From Rhodocaloribacter sp964552015 (GTDB lineage Bacteria > Bacteroidota > Rhodothermia > Rhodothermales > ISCAR-4553), in the NCBI GenBank assembly GCA_964552015.1, contig CAZKFR010000009.1, positions 1 to 64,000 on the forward strand: a stretch of 64,000 nt of DNA. The letters run 5' to 3'. The notes beneath the pieces are model-generated. The model did no database searches. It was not told the origin of the DNA and saw only the letters and a list, made by a program, of their open reading frames with translations. The position numbers were made by a program, and so were the translations under genes. Below are positions 52,159 through 60,967 of the stretch, one piece after another (position 1 is the first letter of the stretch; each line of letters begins with the position of its first letter).

Positions 52159-52702
52159 GTTCCGCACCTCCCTCGCGTGCCGGCGCCTCCGAGGAAGCCT
52201 CCGGCGACCCGCCGGCGGCCTCCCAGCACCGGGCCAGCTCTTCATCCGCCTTCACCAGACGCGCCCCGACGATCCGCGCGAGCGCCAGCAGGATCTTGAC
52301 CCCCAGGCGGGGCTTTCGCTCGAGCAGCCCGAGCAGTTCCGGCTGGAAGAAGCCCCACAACACACACGCCGTTTCCGCCCGGGCCGTCGCCGACCGGGGC
52401 GTCTCGTTCAGCAACGCGATCTCCCCGAAGAAGTCGCCGGCTTCGAGCGTGGCGAGCCGGTGCCCTTCCGGCTCCCGTACGATCGCCACCCGCCCGGAAG
52501 CGATCAGGTACATCCCCATCCCCGGCTCGCCCTGGTAGAAGATCACCTCGCCCGGTTCGTACGTACGGCGGTACAGGATCTGCGCGACGGCGGCCCGCTC
52601 CCGTCGCCCCAGCTCCGCGAACAGCGGCACCTGCTGCATCAGGGCGTCCAGGTCGGGCTCGGCACGGCCGGGGCGGAAAAGGTTCTGCCAGAGGCTATAC
52701 AT
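52142..52702 (-). CDS. Cyclic-nucleotide-binding domain protein without DNA-binding domain
   Basis: The 186-residue protein has one Crp-type cNMP-binding domain (about 22-145): VPLFAELGRRERAAVA, YEPGEVIFYQGEPGMGMYLI, then the binding-cassette-like GDFFGEIALLNETPRSATARA near 90-110. The helix-turn-helix of Crp-family regulators is absent; the C-terminal 35 residues are Ala/Glu/Ser-rich. It is therefore likely a protein-protein regulator. It is followed by, and overlaps, the PerM-like permease gene, so it may control that transporter. Confidence 0.9.
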   Translation of the reverse strand: MYSLWQNLFRPGRAEPDLDALMQQVPLFAELGRRERAAVAQILYRRTYEPGEVIFYQGEPGMGMYLIASGRVAIVREPEGHRLATLEAGDFFGEIALLNETPRSATARAETACVLWGFFQPELLGLLERKPRLGVKILLALARIVGARLVKADEELARCWEAAGGSPEASSEAPAREGGAEHATVG

Positions 52703-52740
52703 GGTCCGGGGAATCGCTTACATGCCGGAAGGTGGAGCCG

Positions 52741-52748
52741 TATATTCG
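52741..52748 (+). promoter_or_regulatory. Possible -7 element of the ROK kinase gene
   Basis: TATATTCG, one base from TAnnTTTG, 27 bases before the start at 52775; a TTAC about 20 bases upstream is a poor -33 box. Confidence 0.4.
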
Positions 52749-52774
52749 AGGATCCAAAGTACACAGCCCGGCTC

Positions 52775-53674
52775 ATGATTGCCATGCCCTCTTCCGACTC
52801 TCCGTGCTACGGCGCCGTCGAGGCCGGTGGCACCAAGTTCGTCTGTGCCGTCGGTACGGGCCCCGACGACGTGCGCGCCCTGACCCGGTTTCCGACCACG
52901 ACGCCCGAGGAGACGCTGGCCCGCACCCTGGACTTCTTCCGGTCGCAACCCGAGCCGCCGGTGGCCCTCGGCGTCGGCTCGTTCGGCCCGCTGGACCCCG
53001 ACCCGTCCTCGCCCACGTACGGCTACATCACCCGCACGCCGAAGCCGGGCTGGTCCCACACGGACGTGGCCGGCACGCTCGGCCGGGCGCTGGGCGTCCC
53101 GGTGGCGTTCGACACCGACGTCAACGCGGCGGCGGTGGGCGAGCACCGGTGGGGGGCCGCCCGGGGACTCGACACCTTCATCTACCTGACGGTCGGGACC
53201 GGCATCGGGGGCGGTGGGCTCGTGGGCGGGCGTCGCCTGCACGGGCTGGTCCACCCGGAGATGGGCCACGTGCTCGTCCCCCGCGCCCCGGGCGACGACT
53301 TCGCCGGGCACTGCCCCTTCCACGGAGCCTGCCTCGAAGGGATGGCGGCCGGACCGGCCCTGCAGGCGCGCTGGGGTCGCCCCGGCGCCGACCTCTCCGC
53401 CGACCACCCGGCCTGGGACCTCGAGGCCCACTACCTGGCCCACGGGCTGGTCAACTTTATCCTGACCCTCTCGCCGCAGCGGATCATCCTGGGCGGCGGC
53501 GTCATGCAACAGCCCCACCTGCTGCCCCGGGTCCGCCGGCGGGTGGGGGCCCTGCTCAACGGCTACGTGGCCCATCCCGCCCTGGACGACCTCGACACCT
53601 ACATCGTCGCCCCCGGCCTGGGCGACCGGGCCGGGGTGCTCGGCGCCCTCGCCCTGGCGTTCGAAGCGGCCTGA
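52775..53674 (+). CDS. ROK family sugar kinase (fructokinase-like)
   Basis: The 299-residue protein belongs to the ROK family: phosphate loop YGAVEAGGTKFVCAVG at about residue 13, GSFGPLDP near 68, catalytic-region FDTDVNAAAVGEHRWGAA near 110, GTGIGGGGLV near 140, and the zinc site HPEMGH plus CPFHGACLEG near 165-190. The VEAGGTKF start is typical of the ScrK/YdhR fructokinase branch, which phosphorylates fructose with ATP. ATGs at 52775 and 52784 are both possible. It is divergent from the cyclic-nucleotide-binding gene. Confidence 0.9.
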   Translation: MIAMPSSDSPCYGAVEAGGTKFVCAVGTGPDDVRALTRFPTTTPEETLARTLDFFRSQPEPPVALGVGSFGPLDPDPSSPTYGYITRTPKPGWSHTDVAGTLGRALGVPVAFDTDVNAAAVGEHRWGAARGLDTFIYLTVGTGIGGGGLVGGRRLHGLVHPEMGHVLVPRAPGDDFAGHCPFHGACLEGMAAGPALQARWGRPGADLSADHPAWDLEAHYLAHGLVNFILTLSPQRIILGGGVMQQPHLLPRVRRRVGALLNGYVAHPALDDLDTYIVAPGLGDRAGVLGALALAFEAA

Positions 53675-53703
53675 CATGTCTCCTCCCCGCCCCTTTTTTT
53701 ACC

Positions 53704-53711
53704 TATCTTTG
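53704..53711 (+). promoter_or_regulatory. Bacteroidota -7 element
   Basis: A perfect TATCTTTG, 81 bases before the start at 53793. A recognisable -33 TTTG is lacking; a run of seven Ts lies just upstream. Confidence 0.5.
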
Positions 53712-53792
53712 TTCCAGGAGTCCCACGGAAACCGGTGCCTATGACGTAGGTTACGACGCTCGACCGACCGTTTCACACGTCCGTACCGCGCC

Positions 53793-55199
53793 ATGCTGCA
53801 AGAGCAGAGCCGGCTGTTTCAGCGCCTGCTTTTCTTCGCCGACTTCGTGCTGGTGGCCCTGGGCTGGATCCTGGCCTATTACATCCGCTTCGAGGTGCTG
53901 CGGGCCCTCGACGTGCTCCCCCCGCCCGACCTGCCCGGCTTCTCGCGCTACCTGGGCTTCCTGCCCTGGGTGCTGCTCGTCTCCTCGTTCGTCTTCTGGG
54001 CCTCGGGCCTCTATGCCCCGGACCGCGCCCAGCGTCTGACGCGCCTCATCTACAGCGTGGCCCGCTCGGTGGCCATCGGCCTCGTGGTGCTGGCGGCCTC
54101 CCTCTCGTTCTACCGCGACCTCAACTTCTCGCGGTTGCACATGATCCTCTTCGGCCTCATCACCCCGACGCTGATGCTCGGCCTGCGGATCGCCCTCTAT
54201 GCCGCACTGCGGCGGGCCCGCCAGCGAGGCAAGTACCGGCGGCGCGTGCTCATCGTGGGGGCCGGCGAGGTGGGGCGCCGGCTGGAGAACGCCTTCCGCC
54301 AGTACCCCTGGATGGGCCTCGAGGTCGTCGGCTTCCTGGACGACCACAAGACCGGCCCCGACATCCTCGGCACGACGGACGACGCCGTCGCCCTCGTCGA
54401 TCGCTTCGAGGCCGAAGGGACGCCCATCCACTACGTCTACCTGGCGCTTCCCCTGACGGCCGCCCCCCGCATCGAAGCCGTCACGAACGCCCTCTCGACG
54501 CGCCTGGCCCACGTCTGCCTCGTCCCCGACCTGTTCCAGTTCAACATCCTCAACAGCCGCGTCACCGACGTGGACGGGATGCCCGTCATCCACCTCATCG
54601 ACGAGGCCCCGATGGAGTTCCGCCGCTTCCTCAAGCGCGTCGTGGACGTGGTCTTCTCGGCGACCGTGCTCGTGCTGGCGGCTCCGCTGATGCTCGTGAT
54701 CGCCGTGGCGGTGAAGCTCTCCTCCCCCGGCCCGGTCTTCTACAAACAGGAGCGGATGGGCCTCAACGGCCACACGTTCCAGATGCTCAAGTTCCGCTCG
54801 ATGCCCGTCGACGCCGAGGCGAAGACGGGGGCCGTCTGGGCCCGGCCCGGCGAAGACCGCGCCACCCCCGTGGGCAAGTTCCTCCGCCGCACCTCGCTCG
54901 ACGAACTCCCCCAGTTCATCAACGTGCTCAAGGGCGACATGTCGGTCGTCGGCCCCCGGCCGGAGCGGCCCGTCTTCATCGAGCAGTTCCGCGAGCGCGT
55001 GCCCGGCTACATGCTCCGCCACAAGGTGAAGGCTGGCATCACCGGATGGGCGCAGGTCAACGGCTGGCGCGGCGACACCTCCCTCGAAAAGCGCATCGAG
55101 TACGACCTCTACTACATCCAGCACTGGTCGCTGCTGTTCGACTTCAAGATCATGCTGATGACACTCTGGAAAGGCTTCGTCAACGAGAACGCGTACTGA
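53793..55199 (+). CDS. Undecaprenyl-phosphate sugar phosphotransferase (WcaJ/polyprenyl glycosylphosphotransferase)
   Basis: The 468-residue inner-membrane protein has four N-terminal helices (about 10-130), a Rossmann-like middle domain (RRVLIVGAGEVGRRL near 150) and the C-terminal bacterial sugar-transferase domain (about 280-468): KRVVDVVFSATVLVLAAPLM, FYKQERMGLNG, MLKFRSMPVDAE, FLRRTSLDELPQFINVLKGD and VGPRPERP. This is the full WcaJ-type layout. It puts the first sugar phosphate on undecaprenyl phosphate to start an exopolysaccharide or surface glycan. No other glycan genes are adjacent. Confidence 0.95.
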   Translation: MLQEQSRLFQRLLFFADFVLVALGWILAYYIRFEVLRALDVLPPPDLPGFSRYLGFLPWVLLVSSFVFWASGLYAPDRAQRLTRLIYSVARSVAIGLVVLAASLSFYRDLNFSRLHMILFGLITPTLMLGLRIALYAALRRARQRGKYRRRVLIVGAGEVGRRLENAFRQYPWMGLEVVGFLDDHKTGPDILGTTDDAVALVDRFEAEGTPIHYVYLALPLTAAPRIEAVTNALSTRLAHVCLVPDLFQFNILNSRVTDVDGMPVIHLIDEAPMEFRRFLKRVVDVVFSATVLVLAAPLMLVIAVAVKLSSPGPVFYKQERMGLNGHTFQMLKFRSMPVDAEAKTGAVWARPGEDRATPVGKFLRRTSLDELPQFINVLKGDMSVVGPRPERPVFIEQFRERVPGYMLRHKVKAGITGWAQVNGWRGDTSLEKRIEYDLYYIQHWSLLFDFKIMLMTLWKGFVNENAY

Positions 55200-55301
55200 G
55201 GGACGGCAGTCCGTCAGGCTCCGCCGGCCCTGTGCCGCCCTCCGACCGGGCTCCGGTCAGGTTGCCCGGGGGCGTCCCGTCACGGGAAGACGAGGTGCGC
55301 T

Positions 55302-55751
55302 TCACTCCGCCTCGTCGACGTGAACCATCGGCTCGAAGACCAGCACGCCGAAGCCCCCGAAGCCCAGGCGCAGCCGCCCGTCCCTCACCTCGCAGGCCGC
55401 TACGTTCCTCAGGGCCGCATAGTAATCCTCCCCGTGCGAGCCGGGTGGACAGAGTGCTTCGGTCGTAAAGAGATCGAGGATCTTCAGCGTGCCGTCGCCG
55501 GCCTCGTACGTCCCGCCGTAGCGGTTGCAGTCGGCCCGGCCGCCGAACCGTGCGTCGGCGTCGAAGGAGAGGGTATAGACTTCGCTGTCCCGGAAGGCAC
55601 GCTTCGAGCCCGCGGGGTCCTGGAACACGACGAGCTGCCACGTGGTGCCTTCGAGGTCTTTCGACGCGCCGCGCACCCTCGGCTCGAGGCTGTCGCAGGC
55701 GGGCAGGAGCGTGGCCGAAAGAAGGAGGAGAAAAACACCATACAGACGCAT
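55302..55751 (-). CDS. META domain lipoprotein (HslJ-like)
   Basis: The 149-residue product has a lipoprotein signal (FLLLLSATLLPAC) and a META domain: LEGTTWQLVVFQDPAG near residue 34, YTLSFDADARFGGRADCNRY near 59 and GGTYEAGDGTLKIL near 78. META domains occur in HslJ and similar heat-inducible or secreted proteins; their exact function is unsettled. It is probably in the periplasm or outer membrane. Confidence 0.85.
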   Translation of the reverse strand: MRLYGVFLLLLSATLLPACDSLEPRVRGASKDLEGTTWQLVVFQDPAGSKRAFRDSEVYTLSFDADARFGGRADCNRYGGTYEAGDGTLKILDLFTTEALCPPGSHGEDYYAALRNVAACEVRDGRLRLGFGGFGVLVFEPMVHVDEAE

Positions 55752-55886
55752 GGATCAGGGCCGAAAAAAATCGTGGGCAGGGAGGTCCGGGTCCTCGTTG
55801 CACTTCGCGCGTTCTTCCCGGATCCCGTCATCTTCCAGGGACGTACGCGCCCGGCGCAGCCCTCAAGGGCCGGATCGGGTTTGTGC

Positions 55887-56408
55887 TCAGCGGAACAGCC
55901 TGCCCGGCGCATATCCGATGCTCACGCCGAACCGAGGATGCACCCGCGTCCCGTCCCACGTCGGCGTCAACCCGGCCCGCAGCACCAGCCCCTGTTTCGG
56001 TGGCTGATACCGGTACCCCACCGTGGCCGTCAGCACCGGATAGCGGCGGTCCGGAGGCGTGGCGGGCGGCGCCCACGCGCCGGCGATGACGCCCAGCCCC
56101 GTTTCCAGACGGTGCCGGCCCTGACCCTGCAGCGCGTTCAGCATGATGAGAAACGAGAAGCCCTTCTGGTCGGCATAATGCATACCCAGCGTTTCGTTGA
56201 ACTTCAGCTCATCGGCGGCCAGAAAGCCCAGGCGAAAACCGAAACCACGGGGAAAGGCCACGTCGAAGTTGAACGAGAAGGAGCCCATGTTACCGAGCAG
56301 TTCGATGTACAGGCTCTCGGTGGGTGCGGGCCGTTTCTCCTGTGCCGTGACGCGGACCGGGCAGGCCAGGAACACAAGCACTACAATCATCCATCCGATA
56401 CGCATCAT
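55887..56408 (-). CDS. Small outer-membrane protein of unknown function
   Basis: The 173-residue product has a signal peptide (about 1-23) and a beta-strand-rich body with alternating hydrophobic residues (SLYIELLGNMGSFSFNFD, GFGFRLGFLAADELKF, VLTATVGYRYQPPKQGLVL) and a terminal strand ending in FR. It resembles the small 8-strand barrels common in Bacteroidota. The start at 56408 has a strong AAAGGAGG site upstream. Ligand or role is unknown. Confidence 0.75.
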   Translation of the reverse strand: MMRIGWMIVVLVFLACPVRVTAQEKRPAPTESLYIELLGNMGSFSFNFDVAFPRGFGFRLGFLAADELKFNETLGMHYADQKGFSFLIMLNALQGQGRHRLETGLGVIAGAWAPPATPPDRRYPVLTATVGYRYQPPKQGLVLRAGLTPTWDGTRVHPRFGVSIGYAPGRLFR

Positions 56409-56563
56409 CAGCCCTCCTTTCGTGGGGTCCTTCGACCTACCGAGCCGCAGCCAGCCGCCGCATCGTAACAGCGCGTCGCCGGCGTAGCCGCCTGCGCCCC
56501 GGTCCGCCGAACTCTGCCGGCGTTTCCGAGTACGTCCTCCCCGACATCGCACGCCACACCACC

Positions 56564-58582
56564 ATGATCCAGCTCCACAACGTCTCCCTCTCGTTCGGCG
56601 GGCAGCGCGTGCTCGACGGGCTGACGTGGACGATCCGCCTCGACCGGCGCATCGGCCTCATCGGCCCCAACGGCGCGGGCAAGTCCACCCTGCTGCGCGT
56701 CATCGCCGGGGTGCAGGCACCGGACGAGGGTACGGTCGTGACCGGCGGCACGACGATCGGCTACCTGGCCCAGGACGCCGAGGAGGGCGGCAGCGGGCGG
56801 TCCGTCCGCGAGGAGGCCCTGACGGCCTTCGACGAGGTGCTGGCCCTGCAGGCCGAGGAGGAGCGGCTGATGCGGGCCATGGAGGCCGAGACGGACCCCA
56901 CGAGCGAGGCCTACACCCGGCTGCTCCACGCCTTCGACCGCGTCCACGCCGAGCTCACGGCCCGGGAGGCCCACCTGATCGTCCCACGCACCGAAGCCGT
57001 CCTGGCCGGCCTCGGCTTCGCCCCGGACGACCTCGACCGCCCCCTGGCCACCTTCTCCGGCGGCTGGCGCATGCGCGTGGCCCTGGCCCGCCTCCTGCTC
57101 CGCCGCCCGGACGTCCTCCTGCTCGACGAGCCGACGAACCACCTCGACATCGACAGCATCGACTGGCTCGAAGGCTACCTCAAGAGCTACCCCGGCACGG
57201 TCGTCATCGTCTCGCACGACCGCTACTTCCTCGACCGCATGGTGACCACCATCGCCGAGCTCTCGCGCGGGCGCATCACCGAGTATGCGGGCAACTACAC
57301 GTTCTACCTGCAGGCCCGCGAGCAGGAGCGCGAGCGCCAGCGGGCCGCCTACGAGAACCAGCAGAAGATGATCGCCGAGACGGAGCGGTTCATCGAGCGG
57401 TTCCGGTACAAGGCCACGAAGGCGCGGCAGGTGCAGAGCCGCATCAAGATGCTGGAGAAGCTGGAGCGCGTGCCCCCGCCGCCGAGCGACGAGGCCGCCA
57501 TGCACCTGCGCTTCCCCGAACCGCCGCGCTCGGGGCGGGTGGTGCTCGAACTCTCCCGCTTCTCGAAGACGTACGCGACGCCCGACGGCCCCCTCCGCGT
57601 CTTCGACGACGCCGGCCCGCTCACCATCGAGCGGGGCGACAAGATCGCCCTCATCGGCCGCAACGGCGCGGGCAAGTCGACGCTGGCCCGCATCCTCAAC
57701 GGCACCGAGCCGTTCGAGGGCACGCGCACGCTCGGCCACAACGTCACCCTCACGTTCTTCGCCCAGCACCAGGCCGAGACGCTCAACCCGAACCACACCG
57801 TGCTCGACGCCCTCCGCGAGCACGCCCGGGGGCAGAGCGAGACGGAACTACGGACCCTCCTGGGCGCCTTCCTCTTCCACGGCGACGACGTCTTCAAGCC
57901 CGTGGGCGTCCTCTCCGGCGGCGAGAAGAGCCGCGTGGCGCTGGCCCGCACCCTCCTCACCCCCGCCAACTTCCTCATCCTCGACGAGCCGACGAACCAC
58001 CTCGACATCCAGTCGATCAACGTGCTCATCGAGGCCCTGCGCCAGTACACCGGCACGTTCGTCGTCGTCAGCCACGACCGCCACTTCCTCGACCAGGTGA
58101 TCAACAAGGTGTGGCGGGTGGAAGACGGTACCGTGCGCGCCTACCTGGGCACCTATTCGGAGTACCAGTGGCAGATCACCCACGGCACGGCCAGTCGGTT
58201 CGAGACGCCTTCCGAGGCAACGTCCTCCGGCACCCCTCCCGCCGCGAGCGGTTCGGGTCCGAAGACGAAGGAGCAGAAACGCCGCGAGGCCGAGGAACGC
58301 CGCCGCCGCGCCGGGGCGAGCCAGCGCAACGGGCAGGTGGACTACACGCTGCTGAACGACTACCAGCTCCGCCGGGCCTACGAGGAGACCGAGGCCGCCA
58401 TCCTGGAGAAAGAGGAACGCAAAGCCGAGCTGGAGGCCGCCCTGGCCGACCCGGCCCTCTACACCGACGCCGACCGCGCCCGGACCACCACCGAGGCACT
58501 CCACGCCGTCACCGCCGAACTGGAGGCGCTCTACGCGAGGTGGGAAGCCGTCGCCGAGGCCGTGGCGATGCGGGAAGGTTGA
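56564..58582 (+). CDS. ABC-F family ATPase (ribosome-associated)
   Basis: The 672-residue protein has two ABC ATPase domains and no membrane segment. Walker A motifs are GPNGAGKST (about 35) and GRNGAGKST (about 367), signatures FSGGWRMR and LSGGEKSR, and Walker B/D-loops LLLDEPTNHLD and LILDEPTNHLD. The Arg/Lys/Glu-rich linker between them (about 250-310) and the C-terminal coiled coil (about 600-665) fit the Uup/YdiF-type ABC-F group. ABC-F proteins act on the ribosome in translation or antibiotic protection; resistance cannot be inferred from sequence. Confidence 0.95.
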   Translation: MIQLHNVSLSFGGQRVLDGLTWTIRLDRRIGLIGPNGAGKSTLLRVIAGVQAPDEGTVVTGGTTIGYLAQDAEEGGSGRSVREEALTAFDEVLALQAEEERLMRAMEAETDPTSEAYTRLLHAFDRVHAELTAREAHLIVPRTEAVLAGLGFAPDDLDRPLATFSGGWRMRVALARLLLRRPDVLLLDEPTNHLDIDSIDWLEGYLKSYPGTVVIVSHDRYFLDRMVTTIAELSRGRITEYAGNYTFYLQAREQERERQRAAYENQQKMIAETERFIERFRYKATKARQVQSRIKMLEKLERVPPPPSDEAAMHLRFPEPPRSGRVVLELSRFSKTYATPDGPLRVFDDAGPLTIERGDKIALIGRNGAGKSTLARILNGTEPFEGTRTLGHNVTLTFFAQHQAETLNPNHTVLDALREHARGQSETELRTLLGAFLFHGDDVFKPVGVLSGGEKSRVALARTLLTPANFLILDEPTNHLDIQSINVLIEALRQYTGTFVVVSHDRHFLDQVINKVWRVEDGTVRAYLGTYSEYQWQITHGTASRFETPSEATSSGTPPAASGSGPKTKEQKRREAEERRRRAGASQRNGQVDYTLLNDYQLRRAYEETEAAILEKEERKAELEAALADPALYTDADRARTTTEALHAVTAELEALYARWEAVAEAVAMREG

Positions 58583-58775
58583 CACGCCCCGCTTGAAAGC
58601 CGAAGGACCCTCTTTCGCCCATGCGAGCCTGCCAGCACCAGGCCCACGTACCCGAGCCTGCCTTCGTTCCCTTCAACGATTCTCGCCGTTTATTGTACGA
58701 TAGTCCAGACGGCGTGCCTTTGTGGTCCGTCATCCGTATGCTCTCCTCAACGTTTCTCCTCACCCGTCTTCACGC

Positions 58776-59708
58776 ATGCCCTCGAACGACACACGGGCCG
58801 AGGTCATGGCCTCGGCCTACCGCCAGGAGCTGGTCGAGCGTATCGGCCATATCATCCCGCAGGACGGCGGCCGGGAGGCCCTCCCGGGGCTGCACCTGTT
58901 CCGTGCCTCCGCCCCCACCGAGCTGTATCACAGCCTCTGGGAGCCGGCCTTCTGCGTCATCGCGCAGGGTGCGAAGGAGGTGCTCGTCGGCACCCGCCGC
59001 TACCGTTACGACCCGTACCACTATCTGATCGCCACGCTGGAGTTGCCGGCGGCCAGCCACGTCGTCGAGGCCACGGCCGAGGCGCCGTACCTGAGCCTGC
59101 GCCTGCCGCTCGACCCGCGCACGATCAGCGCGGTCATGGTCGAGGCCGGTTACCTGCCGGCGCAGGAGGGGGCCGGGGCGTCGGCGTTCGACGTGAGCCC
59201 GCTCGAGGTGCCGCTGCTGGAGGCCGTCCTCCGGCTGGTGCGGCTGGTGGAGACGCCGGAGGACGCGCCCGTGCTGATGCCGCTCATCACGCGCGAGATC
59301 ATCTTTCGCCTGCTGCAGGGAGCGCAGGGCCGGCGGCTCCGCCACCTGGTGATGCTCAACGGCCAGTACCACCGCATGGCCCGCGCCCTCGACCTGATCC
59401 GCGCGCGCTTCGACCGGCCGCTGGAGATTCCGGCGCTGGCCGAGGAACTGGGCATGAGCGAATCGGCGTTCTACCAGCACTTCAAGGCCGCCACCGGCAT
59501 GACCCCGCTCCAGTTCCAGAAACAGCTGCGGCTGCAGGAGGCCCGGCGGCTGATGCTCATGGAGGGCCTCGACGCCACGACGGCCGGCTACCGCGTCGGC
59601 TACAACGACGCCGCCCACTTCAGCCGGGACTACAAGCGGCTCTTCGGCGCACCACCCCTGCGCGACGTCGAGCGGCTGCGTCGCCGCCACGCAGCGTCCA
59701 CCCGGTGA
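58776..59708 (+). CDS. AraC family transcriptional regulator
   Basis: The 310-residue protein has an AraC-type N-terminal sensing domain (about 30-180; WEPAFCVIAQGAKEVLVG, YLIATLELPAASHVVE) and a C-terminal double helix-turn-helix (about 205-305): PLEIPALAEELGMSESAFYQ and the second unit ATTAGYRVGYNDAAHFSRDY. It probably controls nearby or metabolic genes in response to a small ligand. The FG-GAP-like gene follows closely on the same strand. Confidence 0.93.
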   Translation: MPSNDTRAEVMASAYRQELVERIGHIIPQDGGREALPGLHLFRASAPTELYHSLWEPAFCVIAQGAKEVLVGTRRYRYDPYHYLIATLELPAASHVVEATAEAPYLSLRLPLDPRTISAVMVEAGYLPAQEGAGASAFDVSPLEVPLLEAVLRLVRLVETPEDAPVLMPLITREIIFRLLQGAQGRRLRHLVMLNGQYHRMARALDLIRARFDRPLEIPALAEELGMSESAFYQHFKAATGMTPLQFQKQLRLQEARRLMLMEGLDATTAGYRVGYNDAAHFSRDYKRLFGAPPLRDVERLRRRHAASTR

Positions 59709-59764
59709 GCGCCCGTGCGGCACAGCCTTTGCCCCGGCCCGGAGAACCCGTCCTGATCCACGGC

Positions 59765-60967
59765 ATGCCCATGCTCCGTCGTCTCCTGCTCCTGCTGCTA
59801 CTCGTCGGCATTGCCGGCCCGTTGCCGGCGCCGGCCCAGATCTTCAAGCTGCCGCTGCCCGACACGACGGCAGGCAACTTCTTCGGCGGGGCGGTCAGCC
59901 TCTCGGGCGACCTGGCGCTCGTGGGCGCGAGCGGCGTGGACACCTGCGGCGAGAACGCCGGCGCGGCCTACATCTACGCCCGTAACCCGAAAAAGGACGT
60001 ATGGCACCTGCAGGCCCGCCTCACGCCGTCCGACTGCCAGGCCGGGCACTTCTTCGGCCGCGCCGTGGCGCTGAGCGGGCGACGGGCCGCCGTGGCCGCC
60101 TTCCGCCCCTTCTTCAGCACGGCGCAGTCGAACGCCGTCTACGTCTTCGAGCAGGACAGCCTGAACGGGGAATGGGTCGAGATGGCCCGCCTCACGGCCG
60201 AGGCGGGCCTCGAGGAAGGCGCCTTCGGCACGTCCGTCGCGCTCGACGGCGACCGTCTCCTGGTGACGACATCCGGCGACGTGGCCGACGGCCGGTATGG
60301 CGGCGCGGCGTACGTCTTCGAGCGCCGGCCCGACGGTCGCTGGGTCCGGACGGCCCGCCTCACCGGCAGCGGCCCCCTGCACGAGGGCATCTTCGGCACC
60401 GACGGCGCCCTCGACGGCGACCGCCTCGTCGTCGCCGCCTCCACCTACTTCGCCTACCGGCCCGGCTCGCTCTACGTCTTCGAGCGCGACGCCACGACGG
60501 GCCGCTGGCGCGAGACGGCCCACCTGACCGGCCTGGACGACTTTTTCATCACCGTCGACCTCGACGGCGACCGTATCCTCGCCGGGGAGAGCAAGTACGG
60601 GGACCACGACGAGGGCCGCGCCTCGGTCTTCGAGCGCGACGCCGCGACGGGCCGCTGGCGGCGCACGGCCACGCTGCGCCCGGCCCAGCCCTACCGCGAC
60701 GGGGCCTTCGGCGCCGGGGTAGCCCTCTCGGGCGACCGCGCCCTCGTCGTCGGCTACGACGAACAGCTCAGCTTCGACTTCAACGTGGACCGGGTCGTCT
60801 TCGTCTTCGCCTTCGACCCCGGCACCGGCACCTGGCAGCAAACACGCCTGCTCGACGTGGGGGCCTGGGCCTTCGGGGCGGCCGTCGATCTGGAGGGCCC
60901 GACGGCGCTCGTGGGAGAGGCTTCCGAGCAGCAGCCCGGCCGCGCCTACATCATCCGCCTGCCCTGA
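59765..60967 (+). CDS. Secreted FG-GAP-like beta-propeller protein
   Basis: The 400-residue product has a signal peptide (RRLLLLLLLVGIAGPLPAPAQ) and about seven repeats of 50-60 residues with a consensus like FGxAVxLxGDxxLV, e.g. FFGGAVSLSGDLALVGA, FFGRAVALSGRRAAVAA, AFGTSVALDGDRLLVTT, and the intervening AYVFERRPDGRWVRTARL. This is the integrin-alpha/FG-GAP type propeller. Such proteins bind ligands at the cell surface. No T9SS sorting domain follows the last repeat. The 3' end overlaps the convergent nuclease gene by 17 bases. Confidence 0.85.
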   Translation: MPMLRRLLLLLLLVGIAGPLPAPAQIFKLPLPDTTAGNFFGGAVSLSGDLALVGASGVDTCGENAGAAYIYARNPKKDVWHLQARLTPSDCQAGHFFGRAVALSGRRAAVAAFRPFFSTAQSNAVYVFEQDSLNGEWVEMARLTAEAGLEEGAFGTSVALDGDRLLVTTSGDVADGRYGGAAYVFERRPDGRWVRTARLTGSGPLHEGIFGTDGALDGDRLVVAASTYFAYRPGSLYVFERDATTGRWRETAHLTGLDDFFITVDLDGDRILAGESKYGDHDEGRASVFERDAATGRWRRTATLRPAQPYRDGAFGAGVALSGDRALVVGYDEQLSFDFNVDRVVFVFAFDPGTGTWQQTRLLDVGAWAFGAAVDLEGPTALVGEASEQQPGRAYIIRLP

